Of a stretch of 64,000 nucleotides of DNA, positions 15,048-24,498 are shown in pieces. Within the stretch, counting starts at the first letter, position 1. Each line of letters opens with the position of its first letter. The translations under genes were made by a program, and so were the position numbers. This stretch comes from Acidimicrobiia bacterium. GTDB taxonomy: Bacteria > Actinomycetota > Acidimicrobiia > UBA2766. The stretch is from positions 1 through 64,000 of the forward strand of contig JADZDR010000072.1 of the NCBI GenBank assembly GCA_020850945.1. Direction: 5' to 3'. Below the pieces are notes generated by a model. That model was not told the origin of the DNA. It ran no database searches and worked only from the letters and a program-made list of their open reading frames with translations.

Positions 15048-15111
15048 GCCCCGGAGGCTACGACGCGGACGGCCGCACCGATAGGCCCACACGGTCCGGT
15101 CACGTGGGACT

Positions 15112-16224
15112 TCAGGCCTCCTGCACGCGCGCCCACGCCTCGTCGTAGAGGACGGAGGCGTCGCCGACATCGCGTGTGAAGTGGAGGGACGCGAGGACGT
15201 CCTCGGGCGGGAAGATCACCGGGTCGTCGCGGATCGAAGCCGGAAGGAGGTCCAGGGCGGCTGCGTTCCCCGTGTCGACCTTCACGTACTCGCTGTTGCG
15301 AGCCGAGACCTCGGGTTCGAGGTAGAAGTCCATGAAGGTGTACGCCCCCTCGGGTCGGGGCGCACCCGTGGGAATCGTCATGCTGTCCACCCAGCGCAGG
15401 CCGCCCGCGTCGGGGATGACGTAGGCGATGTCGGCGTTCTCCTCGCGTGCCTGGAGGACGTCGGACGAGTAGCCCTGGGCGACGACGAGGTCGCCGGCGG
15501 CGAGCCGCTCGAGATACGTCTCGGAGTCGAGCCGCGCATTCGCCTTCATCTCGATGAGACGGTCGGCCGCGGCGTCGATCGCCGCTCCGTCAGTCGTGTT
15601 CGGGTCCTCTCGCATCGCGAGGAGCGCCATGCCGAGCGCATCCCGTTCCTCGTCGAGGATCGACATGCGCCCCTTATGGGCCGCGTCGAGGAACACGTCA
15701 TAGGTGGGCGGCGTGTCGAAGGCCTTACGGTCGTAGCCGAGTCCCGTCGTACCCGTCGCCCACGGCACGGCATAGTCACGGTTCGGATCCGCCGCTTCTC
15801 GGAACACCACGTCGAGGTTGTCGAGGTTCTCGAGGCGGTCGAGATCTAGCTCTCGGATGAGCTCCGCCTCACGGAAGGCAGTCACGAAGTTGTCGGACGG
15901 CACGATGAGATCGAAACTCGTGCCCGTGCGACCACCCACGCGGGGACGCTGTGCCGCTTCGAGACGGCGGGCGAGATCGTCGTTGCTCGCATAGGTCTCG
16001 TACGTGACGACGATGCCCGTCTCGGTACCGAAGTCCTCGAGGAGCCCGGGGTCGATGTAGTCCTGCCAGTTGAGGAATGTGAGCCGATCGAAGTCCCGTG
16101 GGTCGCCGCAGGCCGACATCGGACCCGCCACGAGCAGGCCGAGTCCGATCACCCCAGCACCACGCAGGACCCGGCGCCTGGGGACGAGGTGCCGCGCACC
16201 AATCGGGTCGGTCACCTTCAACAC
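15112..16224 (-). CDS. PotD-like spermidine/putrescine-binding lipoprotein
   Basis: A 370-aa extracytoplasmic solute-binding protein of the polyamine (PotD/PotF) family; LTFLNWQDYIDP near the mature N-terminus is typical. The signal has an Arg-rich start (PRRRVLRG) that may be recognised by Tat, and a lipobox ending MSAC. No ABC permease or ATPase for it is present in this window. It begins only 3 nt after the universal stress gene and belongs to the APC-permease operon. It may therefore feed or sense substrate for that permease, or serve a transporter encoded elsewhere. Confidence 0.85.
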   Translation of the reverse strand: MLKVTDPIGARHLVPRRRVLRGAGVIGLGLLVAGPMSACGDPRDFDRLTFLNWQDYIDPGLLEDFGTETGIVVTYETYASNDDLARRLEAAQRPRVGGRTGTSFDLIVPSDNFVTAFREAELIRELDLDRLENLDNLDVVFREAADPNRDYAVPWATGTTGLGYDRKAFDTPPTYDVFLDAAHKGRMSILDEERDALGMALLAMREDPNTTDGAAIDAAADRLIEMKANARLDSETYLERLAAGDLVVAQGYSSDVLQAREENADIAYVIPDAGGLRWVDSMTIPTGAPRPEGAYTFMDFYLEPEVSARNSEYVKVDTGNAAALDLLPASIRDDPVIFPPEDVLASLHFTRDVGDASVLYDEAWARVQEA

Positions 16225-16227
16225 CTC

Positions 16228-16749
16228 CTACCCGACGAGCAACACAGGAACGGTCGCGTGCCGCGCAACCTTCTCGGCGACGGAGCCGTGCACGCCACCG
16301 CTCAGTCCGGACACGAGCTTCTGGATCGTCCGCAGCTCCGATGACAGGCCACGCCGACCCATGAGGATGATGTCGGCGTTCTCGTCCGCTGCCGCCTGGA
16401 GGACTCCGTCCACCGGGTCCCCCTCGATCACGATCGCTCGTGCCCGGCACCCCTTCGACCCGAGCAGGCTTGCCGCCTCGGACGCGAGCGCCTCGGCCTC
16501 GGCGAGCATCTCGGCCCGGGCATCGGGGACGACGAGCGAACCGCGGCGCCGGATCGTGACAGGCGGGTTGTACGCGACCACGACGACGATCTCGGCGTCG
16601 CGCCCGCTCGCCAGAACGACTGCGTAGCCGAGTGCCTGCTCGGCGCTGTGGGATCCGTCGAAGGGAACGAGGATCGTGCGGAAGTCGGTCACCACATCGG
16701 GGACCACGACCGGTTCCGCCCAGTCCTCGGGGTACTGGTGGTCCGTCAC
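16228..16749 (-). CDS. Universal stress protein (UspA family)
   Basis: A 173-aa cytoplasmic protein with one Usp domain: FRTILVPFDGSHSAEQAL at the start, DIILMGRRG and GSVAEKVARHATVPVLLV at the end. The ATP loop is usually G-2x-G-9x-G(S/T). Here about 20 residues separate the second Gly of GRRG from the GS, so the nucleotide loop is enlarged. A 25-residue N-terminal extension precedes the domain. The GTG start overlaps the permease stop by 4 nt (GTGA), implying coupled translation. It probably tunes the transporter, as proposed for other permease-linked Usp proteins. Confidence 0.88.
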   Translation of the reverse strand: MTDHQYPEDWAEPVVVPDVVTDFRTILVPFDGSHSAEQALGYAVVLASGRDAEIVVVVAYNPPVTIRRRGSLVVPDARAEMLAEAEALASEAASLLGSKGCRARAIVIEGDPVDGVLQAAADENADIILMGRRGLSSELRTIQKLVSGLSGGVHGSVAEKVARHATVPVLLVG

Positions 16750-18167
16750 TCGACTGCCTCCTCGAGCTCGAACGGCAACTCGTCGTCGTCCTCGATGCCG
16801 CGGCGTCCCCGCAGGACCTTGCCGATCGGATAGAGGATCGGTCCCGTGGCGAGGGCGAGGAGGGCGAGTCCGATCGAGCCCTGCCAGCCCTCGTAATAAG
16901 CCTGGAAGTACACGGCGAGACCGATCACGAGGATCGGGAAGAGGGTGATGACGAAGATCCCCAGCCAGCCACCCGGGACGCGGTAGGGGCGGCGCATGTT
17001 CGGGTGTTTGATGCGGAGGGCGATCAGCGCCGCGAACTGCAGGAGGAGAGCAGCGGCGTAGATCGTGACGTCGACGACGACGAGGCTCTGGAACGGGCCG
17101 AGGATGAACACGGAGTAGATGAGGCTCGAGACGACGAGAGACACCCAGGGCGTGCCGAAGCGGGGATGGAGGCGCATGAGCCCCTTGGGCAGGTAGCCGT
17201 CCTCTCCCATCACGAACGGAACACGGCTGATCGAGAGGAGCAGACTCGAGAACAGGCCTGCTGACGCGACCAGGGCGGCGGCGGCGAGCCAGAATCCCAG
17301 CCACTTGCCGGCGACGAGCTCGGCGATCGTCGTGAACGCGCCTGCGGTCCACTCGACCTCCGACGTACCTACGGCCATGAGCCCGGCGAGTGTGGGGAGG
17401 AAGTAGACGAGTGTGATCAGCGGCACGGTGATGAGCAGCATCCGCGGGTAGTCTCGTCGCGGGTCCTTCATCTCGCCTGCCACGGTCGAGACGCCGTCCC
17501 AGCCGAGGTAGTTCCACATGACGACGAACAGGCCGACGGCGAAGGCGGACGTGAAGCTCTGGCCGGGATTCGTGAACGGCTCGACCGGGTTGAAGTTGAT
17601 GTCGAAGAGGCCGAAGATCGTGAGGAGCACGAACGGGGAGATCACGATGATCCCGAAGATCGTCGACGTGTCCCCGATGATCTTCGCGCCGCGGATGTTG
17701 AGGAGCGTGAACACCCAGATGACTCCCATGCCGAGCAGCCAGCGGGCGAGACCGCTGCCCTCGCCGCCGAAGGTGTCGGGCCAGAAGTAGGCGGCGTACT
17801 CGACGAAGAGGACGGGGTAGATGGCCATGTCGACCCAACTCGTGATCCAGGACCACCAGCCCTCCTGGAAGCCCCAGAAGGGCCCGAGGGCCGTCTTGAC
17901 CCATCTGTAGTAGCCGCCCTCGACCGGCATCGCCGTCGAGAGCTCGGCGACCATCATCGCCGACGGGATCGCCCAGATGATGGGAGTCACGAGGATGAGG
18001 AGCAGCCCCATGCCGGCGCCGGATTCGCCGATCGTGTCCTCGAGTCCGTATGCCCCACCGGACACGGTGAAGAACATGATGAAGACGAGGGCACCCAGAC
18101 CCAGCTTCCGAGGAACAAGTCGGACCTCGACGCTCGGCGCCTGGTCCCCCGGCGTCACCGCGGCCAT
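16746..18167 (-). CDS. APC-superfamily amino acid/polyamine permease
   Basis: A 473-aa permease with about twelve transmembrane helices. The first helix contains the broken-helix substrate motif FFTVSGGAYGLED, and MPVEGGYYRWV follows helix 2, as in APC amino-acid and polyamine transporters. The acidic C-terminal tail (EDDDELPFELEEAVE) is cytoplasmic. It is the first gene of an operon with a universal stress protein and a PotD-like binding lipoprotein, which favours polyamines or related amines as substrate. That is inference; secondary permeases rarely need a binding protein. Confidence 0.9.
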   Translation of the reverse strand: MAAVTPGDQAPSVEVRLVPRKLGLGALVFIMFFTVSGGAYGLEDTIGESGAGMGLLLILVTPIIWAIPSAMMVAELSTAMPVEGGYYRWVKTALGPFWGFQEGWWSWITSWVDMAIYPVLFVEYAAYFWPDTFGGEGSGLARWLLGMGVIWVFTLLNIRGAKIIGDTSTIFGIIVISPFVLLTIFGLFDINFNPVEPFTNPGQSFTSAFAVGLFVVMWNYLGWDGVSTVAGEMKDPRRDYPRMLLITVPLITLVYFLPTLAGLMAVGTSEVEWTAGAFTTIAELVAGKWLGFWLAAAALVASAGLFSSLLLSISRVPFVMGEDGYLPKGLMRLHPRFGTPWVSLVVSSLIYSVFILGPFQSLVVVDVTIYAAALLLQFAALIALRIKHPNMRRPYRVPGGWLGIFVITLFPILVIGLAVYFQAYYEGWQGSIGLALLALATGPILYPIGKVLRGRRGIEDDDELPFELEEAVE

Positions 18168-18261
18168 GGTGCACTCCTGTCGCCCAATACCCGGTGGCAG
18201 AAGTTACCAGCCCTGGAACCTCCCCTCGCGCAGGGTGGAGGGCGTGGGTACCCTGGGTGGT

Positions 18262-18561
18262 GTGAGCTGCACCCGCCGCCCTGTCGTGATCGTGGACGTG
18301 ACCCGCACGGCGCCCCCGGATCCTGCCGGCCGCATCACGGGCACGTGGCTCGTGCGGGGCCCGCGACCCACGTTCGAGGCCGAACCCGGCACAGACGAGA
18401 TCTTGTGGCCCGCGGGGCGGGCCGTCCACACGGGCGTGACGCCCGCCGGTCGGGAGTTCCGGGCCTGCAGCCCGTATGTGCGGGACTGGGTCCCGGATGC
18501 CGCGTTCGCCGCGTCGCTCGACCGCACCCTGGACGAGCACTTCGCTGCGGTGTCCCCCTGA
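18262..18561 (+). CDS. Small hypothetical protein upstream of serine hydrolase
   Basis: About 99 aa from GTG 18262. It contains VVIVDVTRTAPPDPAG near the start, a central RGPRPTFEAEPGTDEILWPAGRAV type stretch and RTLDEHFAAV near the end. No family was recognised. The start is uncertain because no clear ribosome site precedes it. It ends 3 nt before the serine hydrolase ATG, so co-translation is likely. Confidence 0.5.
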   Translation: MSCTRRPVVIVDVTRTAPPDPAGRITGTWLVRGPRPTFEAEPGTDEILWPAGRAVHTGVTPAGREFRACSPYVRDWVPDAAFAASLDRTLDEHFAAVSP

Positions 18562-18564
18562 ACG

Positions 18565-19719
18565 ATGCGTGTCGCGGGCTCTGTCGACCCGGCTTTCGCC
18601 CCCGTGCGTGACGCCTTCGCAAGCTCCTTCGCCGACCACGGCGAGGTCGGTGCGGCGTGCTGCATCCTCGTCGACGGCCGTCCCGTGGTCGACGTCTGGG
18701 GTGGATTCCGCGACCGGGAACGCACCGTGCCGTGGGAGGAGGACACCCTCGTCGGCTTCTACTCGGTCGGCAAGCCGCTCGTCGCGCTCTCCCTCCTCCA
18801 ACTCGTGGAGTCCGGACACGTCCGACTCGACGCACCGGTCTGCGCGTGGTGGCCGGAGTTCGCCGCCGCGGGCAAGGGTGACGTGACGGTCCGCCAGGTC
18901 CTGTGCCACGAAGCCGGCCTCCCCGCCGTGCGGCGCCGGCTGCCCGAGGGGGCGATGTTCGACTGGGAGCTGATGACGGCCGCCCTCGCAGCCGAGAGCC
19001 CCTGGTTCGAGCCGGGTACGCGGCACGTGTACCACACGAACACGTACGGCTTCCTCGTGGGCGAGATCGTGCGGCGTGTGACCGGCGAGCTGCCCGGAGA
19101 CCGCCTGCGCGACCGGATCGCCGCGCCTCTCGGTGCGGACGTGTGGTTCGGGGTGCCCGCCTCCGCCCTCGGCTCCTGCGCCGACCTTCTCTGGGAACCG
19201 AACGGCGACGCCCCCGATCCCGCGCTCCTCGACCGGCCCATGGCCGAGGAAGAACGGATGATCTGGCACGGGTACTTCAACCCGACAGGCCTGTCGAGCC
19301 AGGGTGTCATGAACACCACGGCCTGGCGCCAGTCCCAGATCCCGTCCACGAGCGGCCACGGCAACGCCCGCGGAGTGGCCACCGTATACGCCGCCCTCGC
19401 TGCCGGCGGTGCGTCCCGGGGTTTCCACGTCGTCGACGCATCCCTCCTCGCCGAGGCGACCTCGTCCCAGTCGGAGGGCTGGTGCCCCGTGCTGCAGAGG
19501 GACGTCACCTTCGGGCTCGGCTTCCAGCCGACGCAGCCGGGACGGCGCCTCGGACCGAACCCGAGGAGCTTCGGCCACTACGGAACGGGCGGGTCCCTCG
19601 GCTTCGCCGACCCCGACGCGCGTGTCGGGTTCGGCTACGTCATGAACCACGTGATCCCGCGCTGGCAGAGCCCGCGCAACCGCGCGCTCGTAGACGCCCT
19701 CTACGGCTGCCTCGCGTGA
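18565..19719 (+). CDS. Beta-lactamase-fold serine hydrolase (class C/EstB-like)
   Basis: 384 aa. The nucleophile motif SxxK is S67-V-G-K70 in FYSVGKPL; a Tyr-containing motif lies in HVYHTNTYGFL and the third element in FGHYGTGGS. Lacking a signal peptide, it is probably cytoplasmic, as in EstB-type esterases and lipolytic enzymes that share the penicillin-binding fold. The spacing and the conserved WGG (VVDVWGGFRD) match that esterase branch. It may hydrolyse esters or lactones; no beta-lactam role is implied. Follows the small gene at 18262 by 3 nt and precedes the hybrid kinase by 86 nt. Confidence 0.88.
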   Translation: MRVAGSVDPAFAPVRDAFASSFADHGEVGAACCILVDGRPVVDVWGGFRDRERTVPWEEDTLVGFYSVGKPLVALSLLQLVESGHVRLDAPVCAWWPEFAAAGKGDVTVRQVLCHEAGLPAVRRRLPEGAMFDWELMTAALAAESPWFEPGTRHVYHTNTYGFLVGEIVRRVTGELPGDRLRDRIAAPLGADVWFGVPASALGSCADLLWEPNGDAPDPALLDRPMAEEERMIWHGYFNPTGLSSQGVMNTTAWRQSQIPSTSGHGNARGVATVYAALAAGGASRGFHVVDASLLAEATSSQSEGWCPVLQRDVTFGLGFQPTQPGRRLGPNPRSFGHYGTGGSLGFADPDARVGFGYVMNHVIPRWQSPRNRALVDALYGCLA

Positions 19720-19805
19720 CGGCAAGGCCACCGCCTGCCGCGAGCGGCTGGATTCATGCCGCGCCTCGTCGTGTCGATGCCTATGCGGAGGACGAAGCCA
19801 CACCC

Positions 19806-22457
19806 ATGCCGAGAAGACCCACGGTCACGACGAAGTTGCTCGCAGTGCTCGCCATACTCGTTGCGGGCACGGTCGTCGCGGCCACGGCCGCCGTCCGCGC
19901 GGCCACGCACATCGCGCACGAGGAGACGGAGCTCGTCGACACGCTCTCGACCGGGAATCTGGCCCTCGTCGACCTTGCCCTCTGCGTGCCCCGCGTGCGG
20001 ACGGCGGAGCTGACCGCGTTGAACGGGCTGCTGATGGGGGACGCATCGATCTACGAACGGGGGCAGGCGCAGGCCGTCGACGCGATCGACGCCGTCGATC
20101 GCGCGATCCTGATCCTGAGCGAGAATCCCCTTCCCGCGACCGGGGCTGCCTGGGATCGGTTCCGCGAGGCCTGGCGGATCTACAAGAGCGGCACCGCACG
20201 CGTCATGGCGGACTACGCCCGAGTCGCGCCAGCCGCAAGCCCCGAGCCCGCATCACCCACCCCACCTCCCGTCACAGGCCAGGGTCCCGATCGCCCCGCG
20301 GAGGGGGCTGCCGCCCTGCAGACCAGTGAGCTGCACAGGACGCACGGCTGGTACCACTACCGACTCCTCGAAACCCTCGACGCCTACACGAGCGCACGCG
20401 AGCAGGCCGCGAGGCGCGCCGCGGCCCACTCCGTCCGCGTCGCCGACGCCACGACTCGCGCGGTCGTCATCGCGGTGCTGTCGACACTCGCCGTCGCGGC
20501 AGCAATCGCGGGCGCTGTGCTCGTATCCCTCCGACGCAGGCTGCGCCGCGTGGCGGAGGCAGCCGACGCGTTCCGTCGGGGCGACTTCTCCGTTCCCGTG
20601 GAGACACCCCGTGACGACGAGATCGGACGCCTCGCCGCCTCCTTCGTGGCACTCGAGCAGACGATGCGGGAGTTGTCCGAGGAAACCGAGACGCTGGCCG
20701 CAGCGGCGGCGGCCGGTCACCTGGACGCACGAGGCGACGTCTCCCGCTTCCAGGGCGCCTGGGCGGATCTCGTCGAGCACCTGAACGACACCCTGAGCGC
20801 ATGGGAAGGGGCGATGCGCGAGCGCGACCGGGCTGAAGAGGCGTCCCAGGCGAAGTCCCAGTTCCTCGCGAACATGTCGCACGAGATCCGCACCCCGATG
20901 AACGGCGTGATCGGGCTCACGGAACTGCTCGCCTCGACGGACCTCGACGCCCACCAGGAGGAGATGGTCGGGACCATCCGCGAATGTGGAGACGGACTGC
21001 TGGCCATCATCGACGACATCCTCGACTTCTCCAAGATCGAGGCCGACCGGCTCGTCCTCGAGAGCGTCGGCTTCGACCTGCGCGACCGGCTCGAGACGAC
21101 GGTACGGACGTACGCGGCAGCGGCCACCGCGAAGGGACTCGAGCTCACTCTCAGGGTCGGGCAGGACATCCCGCCGTCCCTCGTCGGCGATCCCACTCGC
21201 CTCTGCCAGGTCGTGGGCAACCTCGTCTCGAACGCCGTGAAGTTCACCGAGGACGGAGAGGTGGCCGTGAACGCGATACTCGCACCTGGCTCCGCGCACG
21301 GCGACCCGGGACCCGGGCCGGATGCCGGGCAGGCCCCGCGGGTTCGGATCCGCTTCTCGGTCGAGGACACCGGCCTCGGTATCGGACAGGCGGAGAAGGA
21401 GAGGCTGTTCGATGCGTTCGAGCAGGCGGACGGGTCGACGACGCGCCGTTTCGGCGGCACAGGCCTCGGCCTCGCGATCGCATCCCGCCTCGTCGAGGCG
21501 ATGGGCGGCTGGTTCGACGTGACGAGCGTTCCCGGCGAAGGGTCGACATTCGCGTTCGAGATCGACCTCGCCGTCGACGGCGCGGGCACGCTCCCGACGG
21601 AGGCCGAGGAGATCCTCGCCACCTGCCGTGTCCTCGTCGTCGACGACAACGCTACGAATCGATACGTCCTTTCGGAGATGCTCGCCGGCAGTGGGGCCGA
21701 GGTCCGGGTCGCCGCCAGTGGAGAGCAATGCCTCGAGCTGCTCGCGGACGCGGGGACCGGAGGCGGGCTTCCCGACGCGATCGTCCTCGACATGCAGATG
21801 CCGGGCATGGACGGGCTCGAGATCGCGGCCCGCCTGAAGGAACGCCTCGGATCGGCCAAGCCCCCCACCGTCCTCCTCTCCTCCACGGGCACGCTGATCC
21901 CACCGCAGGACCTCGCGGCCGCCGGTGTCGAGGCGACCGCGAGCAAGCCTGTCCGTCGCAACGAGCTCCTGCACGCCCTCGGCAGCCTCGTCCGTGGTGC
22001 CGGGACGCCGCGCCCGGATCGCGGCCAGGATGCCGAGCCGCCCCGACCGGGCACGCTTCGCGTCCTGCTGGCCGAGGACAACGTCGTGAACCAGAAGGTC
22101 GCGAGGGGATTCCTGCGCCGCCTCGGATGTGAGGTGGTCGTCGTGGAGAACGGCCGGAAGGCGGTCGAGTGCGTGGCGGCCGGCGAACCGTTCGATCTCG
22201 TCCTCATGGACTGCCAGATGCCGGACGTGGACGGCTTCGAGGCGACACGCCGAATCCGCGCGCTGGAGAGTGACCGCGGCGCCGTCCCCGTCGTCGCCCT
22301 CACAGCCGGGGTCACGGTCCAAGAGCGCGAGGCAGCCCACGACGCCGGCATGGACGATTTCCTCGCGAAGCCGTTCCGGGAACACCAACTCGAGGAGATC
22401 CTCCTCACGTGGATCCCTCGATCCCGCGAGCTCGCCCGGTCGTCGCAGCCGACCTGA
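19806..22457 (+). CDS. Membrane hybrid sensor histidine kinase with two receiver domains
   Basis: 883 aa. Transmembrane helices at about 11-30 and 218-238 enclose a helical sensor region, followed by HAMP (about 240-290). The HisKA motif MSHEIRTPMNGVIG has phospho-acceptor His359. The catalytic ATPase has N-, G1- and G2-boxes (NLVSNAVKFTEDGE, VEDTGLGIG, FGGTGLGLAI). Two receivers follow, with phospho-Asp662 (LDMQMPGMDG) and Asp802 (LMDCQMPDVDG) and their Lys in SKP and AKPF. No HPt domain is attached, so phosphorelay must use a separate protein. Signal unknown. The first ATG with a plausible membrane start was chosen; codons further upstream overlap the hydrolase gene. Confidence 0.9.
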   Translation: MPRRPTVTTKLLAVLAILVAGTVVAATAAVRAATHIAHEETELVDTLSTGNLALVDLALCVPRVRTAELTALNGLLMGDASIYERGQAQAVDAIDAVDRAILILSENPLPATGAAWDRFREAWRIYKSGTARVMADYARVAPAASPEPASPTPPPVTGQGPDRPAEGAAALQTSELHRTHGWYHYRLLETLDAYTSAREQAARRAAAHSVRVADATTRAVVIAVLSTLAVAAAIAGAVLVSLRRRLRRVAEAADAFRRGDFSVPVETPRDDEIGRLAASFVALEQTMRELSEETETLAAAAAAGHLDARGDVSRFQGAWADLVEHLNDTLSAWEGAMRERDRAEEASQAKSQFLANMSHEIRTPMNGVIGLTELLASTDLDAHQEEMVGTIRECGDGLLAIIDDILDFSKIEADRLVLESVGFDLRDRLETTVRTYAAAATAKGLELTLRVGQDIPPSLVGDPTRLCQVVGNLVSNAVKFTEDGEVAVNAILAPGSAHGDPGPGPDAGQAPRVRIRFSVEDTGLGIGQAEKERLFDAFEQADGSTTRRFGGTGLGLAIASRLVEAMGGWFDVTSVPGEGSTFAFEIDLAVDGAGTLPTEAEEILATCRVLVVDDNATNRYVLSEMLAGSGAEVRVAASGEQCLELLADAGTGGGLPDAIVLDMQMPGMDGLEIAARLKERLGSAKPPTVLLSSTGTLIPPQDLAAAGVEATASKPVRRNELLHALGSLVRGAGTPRPDRGQDAEPPRPGTLRVLLAEDNVVNQKVARGFLRRLGCEVVVVENGRKAVECVAAGEPFDLVLMDCQMPDVDGFEATRRIRALESDRGAVPVVALTAGVTVQEREAAHDAGMDDFLAKPFREHQLEEILLTWIPRSRELARSSQPT

Positions 22458-22536
22458 CACCGGCACGGAGGGCACCGCCGCGCACCGCGCCCGCCACGCG
22501 CAAGAATGTCCGGATCCCGATCGGAAGGCTTTCACC

Positions 22537-23868
22537 GTGAGTCGCACCGTGCGCATTCCGGCCCGTGAGGCCGAGGTCGTCATCGAGGCGGACGTGGTCG
22601 TGGCGGGCGGGGGACCCGCCGGGCTCGGCGCGGCCCTCGCCGCCTCCCGGGCAGGCGCGAAAGTCGCCCTTCTGGAGCGCTACGGATTCCTCGGCGGGAA
22701 TCTCACGGCGGCAGCGGTCGGAACGGTCTGCGGCCTCTACGTGCGCTCGGGTGGGGAGTTCGACTTCGTGACCGGCGGGATCGCCAAGTCGTTCGCCGAG
22801 TCCCTGCAATCGCGTGGCGCCGCGATCGGCCCCTTCCCGTTCAAGGAGACGGCAGTCCTGCTCTACGTGCCGTGGGCCGCGAAGCGCCTCGCCGACCACC
22901 TCGTCGAGGAGGCGGGCATCGACCTGCTCCTCCACGCACTCGTGTCGGACGTCCTCCTCGACGAGACCGGCGCACTCGAGGGCCTGGTGGTGGCCGGCAA
23001 GCAGGGACCGAAGGCAGTTCTCGGCCGGGTCTTCGTCGACGCCACCGGTGATGCCGACATCGCCGTCGCCGCCGGCGCGCCGTGGGAGATGGGCCCGCCC
23101 GGTGAGCGGCAGTTCGGATCGATGCAGTTCTTCGTGCAGAACGCAGACACGCAGGCCGCCCTCGGGGCCGGTCTCGCCCGGCTCACGGAGGAGATCACCA
23201 CGCACGGCACACACCTGAGCCGGGACGGCGGCGCCGTGATCCCGACCTTCCGCCCGGGCGAGATGATCGGTGCCATGACCCGCCTCGGCCGGGACGGCGT
23301 GCCCCTCGACGCAACCGATCTCTTCGACCTGACCTACGGCGAGCTCGAGGGACGGCGCCGCGCCGAGGAGGCCTTCGAGTTCCTCGCCGCGCACATGCCC
23401 GGGTTCTCCGACGCCTTCCTCGCCGACACTGCCGTGCAGCAGGGCGTGCGTGAGACCAGGCACATCGTCGGTGGCTACACCCTCACGGGCGACGACGTGC
23501 GGGGGCTCGCCGCGTTCGACGACGCCGTCGTGAGCGCGGCCTGGCCGCAGGAGTATCACGTCTCCGGCCGGAGCACCGAGTACGTCTTCCTGCCCGATGC
23601 GTCGTCCTACCAGATCCCGTACCGCAGCCTCGTCGTGACCGGCCCCCCCAACCTCCTCGTCGCAGGCCGTTGCATCTCCGCGGACCACCATGCCCTCGCA
23701 TCGTGCCGCGTGATGGCCCCCTGCATGGCGCTGGGCGAGGCCGCGGGCACGGCCGCCGCCATGGCCGCCACCGAGAGCACTGCCAGGGGGGGAAGTGCCG
23801 TAGGCGACATCGACGTGGGTGTGCTGCAGGATCACCTCGTCGCGGCAGGCGCGATCCTCTCCGTCTGA
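22537..23868 (+). CDS. FAD-dependent oxidoreductase (FAD_oxidored family)
   Basis: A 443-aa flavoprotein. The Rossmann dinucleotide motif VVVAGGGPAGLGAALAASRAG lies at about residues 23-43, followed by ARAG-type contacts and LLERYGFLGGN. A conserved VFVDATGDADIAVAAGAP near 165 marks the FAD_oxidored family, and NLLVAGRCISADHHALAS near the C-terminus binds the cofactor. GTG 22537 follows GGAAGG. These enzymes often act on small carboxylates, amines or haloaromatics; the partner is unknown. Convergent with the PPOX gene; a hairpin lies between. Confidence 0.86.
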   Translation: MSRTVRIPAREAEVVIEADVVVAGGGPAGLGAALAASRAGAKVALLERYGFLGGNLTAAAVGTVCGLYVRSGGEFDFVTGGIAKSFAESLQSRGAAIGPFPFKETAVLLYVPWAAKRLADHLVEEAGIDLLLHALVSDVLLDETGALEGLVVAGKQGPKAVLGRVFVDATGDADIAVAAGAPWEMGPPGERQFGSMQFFVQNADTQAALGAGLARLTEEITTHGTHLSRDGGAVIPTFRPGEMIGAMTRLGRDGVPLDATDLFDLTYGELEGRRRAEEAFEFLAAHMPGFSDAFLADTAVQQGVRETRHIVGGYTLTGDDVRGLAAFDDAVVSAAWPQEYHVSGRSTEYVFLPDASSYQIPYRSLVVTGPPNLLVAGRCISADHHALASCRVMAPCMALGEAAGTAAAMAATESTARGGSAVGDIDVGVLQDHLVAAGAILSV

Positions 23869-23951
23869 CCTGCCGGCTCCCCAGGAGGCTGTCTGGAGGC
23901 GAGCAGCCCCAGAAGATGCGGTCGGTCACCCCAGATGCCCGCCGGACCATC

Positions 23952-23969
23952 GACTGCCGGCAGGCAGTC
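23952..23969. terminator. Hairpin overlapping convergent gene ends
   Basis: GACTGCC and GGCAGTC form a perfect 7-bp stem with loop GGCA, overlapping the PPOX stop codon and 83 nt after the oxidoreductase stop. It lacks a T-tract. A bidirectional terminator is plausible for convergent genes. Confidence 0.45.
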
Positions 23970-24378
23970 AGGAACCCGAAGGGTTGATCGTGATGACGAG
24001 GGCGACTGCTTCGGGCGGCGGCCGGCGGCGCACACGGTTCCGCAGCACGTAGAAGACCGGCATGATCCTCCCGAGGAGCCCGTACTTCTTCGTGATCAGG
24101 TTCCCGAGCCGGTCGGCATCGGGGCCCGACACGACCTCAGCCGTGCCCTCGTACCGTTCGGCGCTGTCCTTGACGCGGCCGCGGGGGTCGGAAACGGCGA
24201 GCAGGACGCGGGGGTCGTGGCGGAGCCGCTTCACCTTCCAGGCATCCGACTCGGTGACGACGGCGAGGTGGCCACCGTCACCTGTGATCCACACGGGCGA
24301 GGCGACCGGTGTGCCGTCGCGCTTGTAGGTCGTCAGCGACACGTACTTGGTGGAAGCGAGCCCCGGTGGGACGGTCAT
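23968..24378 (-). CDS. PPOX-class F420-dependent flavin-type oxidoreductase
   Basis: A 136-aa split-barrel protein of the pyridoxamine-oxidase-like (PPOX) superfamily, of the kind annotated as F420-dependent in actinobacteria. The family pattern is visible: LTTYKRDGTPVASPVW, then VTESDAWKVKRLRHDPRVLLAVSDPRG. It probably binds F420 or flavin and reduces a small substrate. The ATG at 24378 opens the conserved N-terminus; an in-frame start 36 nt upstream is less likely. Stands 120 nt downstream of the DapA-like gene on the same strand. Confidence 0.85.
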   Translation of the reverse strand: MTVPPGLASTKYVSLTTYKRDGTPVASPVWITGDGGHLAVVTESDAWKVKRLRHDPRVLLAVSDPRGRVKDSAERYEGTAEVVSGPDADRLGNLITKKYGLLGRIMPVFYVLRNRVRRRPPPEAVALVITINPSGS

Positions 24379-24498
24379 CGCGGGATTCTCCCGGTTCGGA
24401 GACCCGGCGGTCAAAGACGCCCGTGCCGGACTTCCAGTTCGTCCACACCGTCGATGCCCGGGGTCCGTCAGGCGCCCCGCGTCCGGGCGGGCGACCGG

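Noticed and set aside
16750-19803. Very long N-terminal extension of the universal stress protein
   Set aside because: The extension runs antiparallel and out of frame through the permease and serine hydrolase; the GTGA overlap at 16746-16749 gives the natural start.
18903-19805. N-terminal extension of the hybrid kinase through the serine hydrolase
   Set aside because: Low-complexity Arg-rich translation out of frame with the hydrolase; the first ATG directly before a membrane helix is at 19806.
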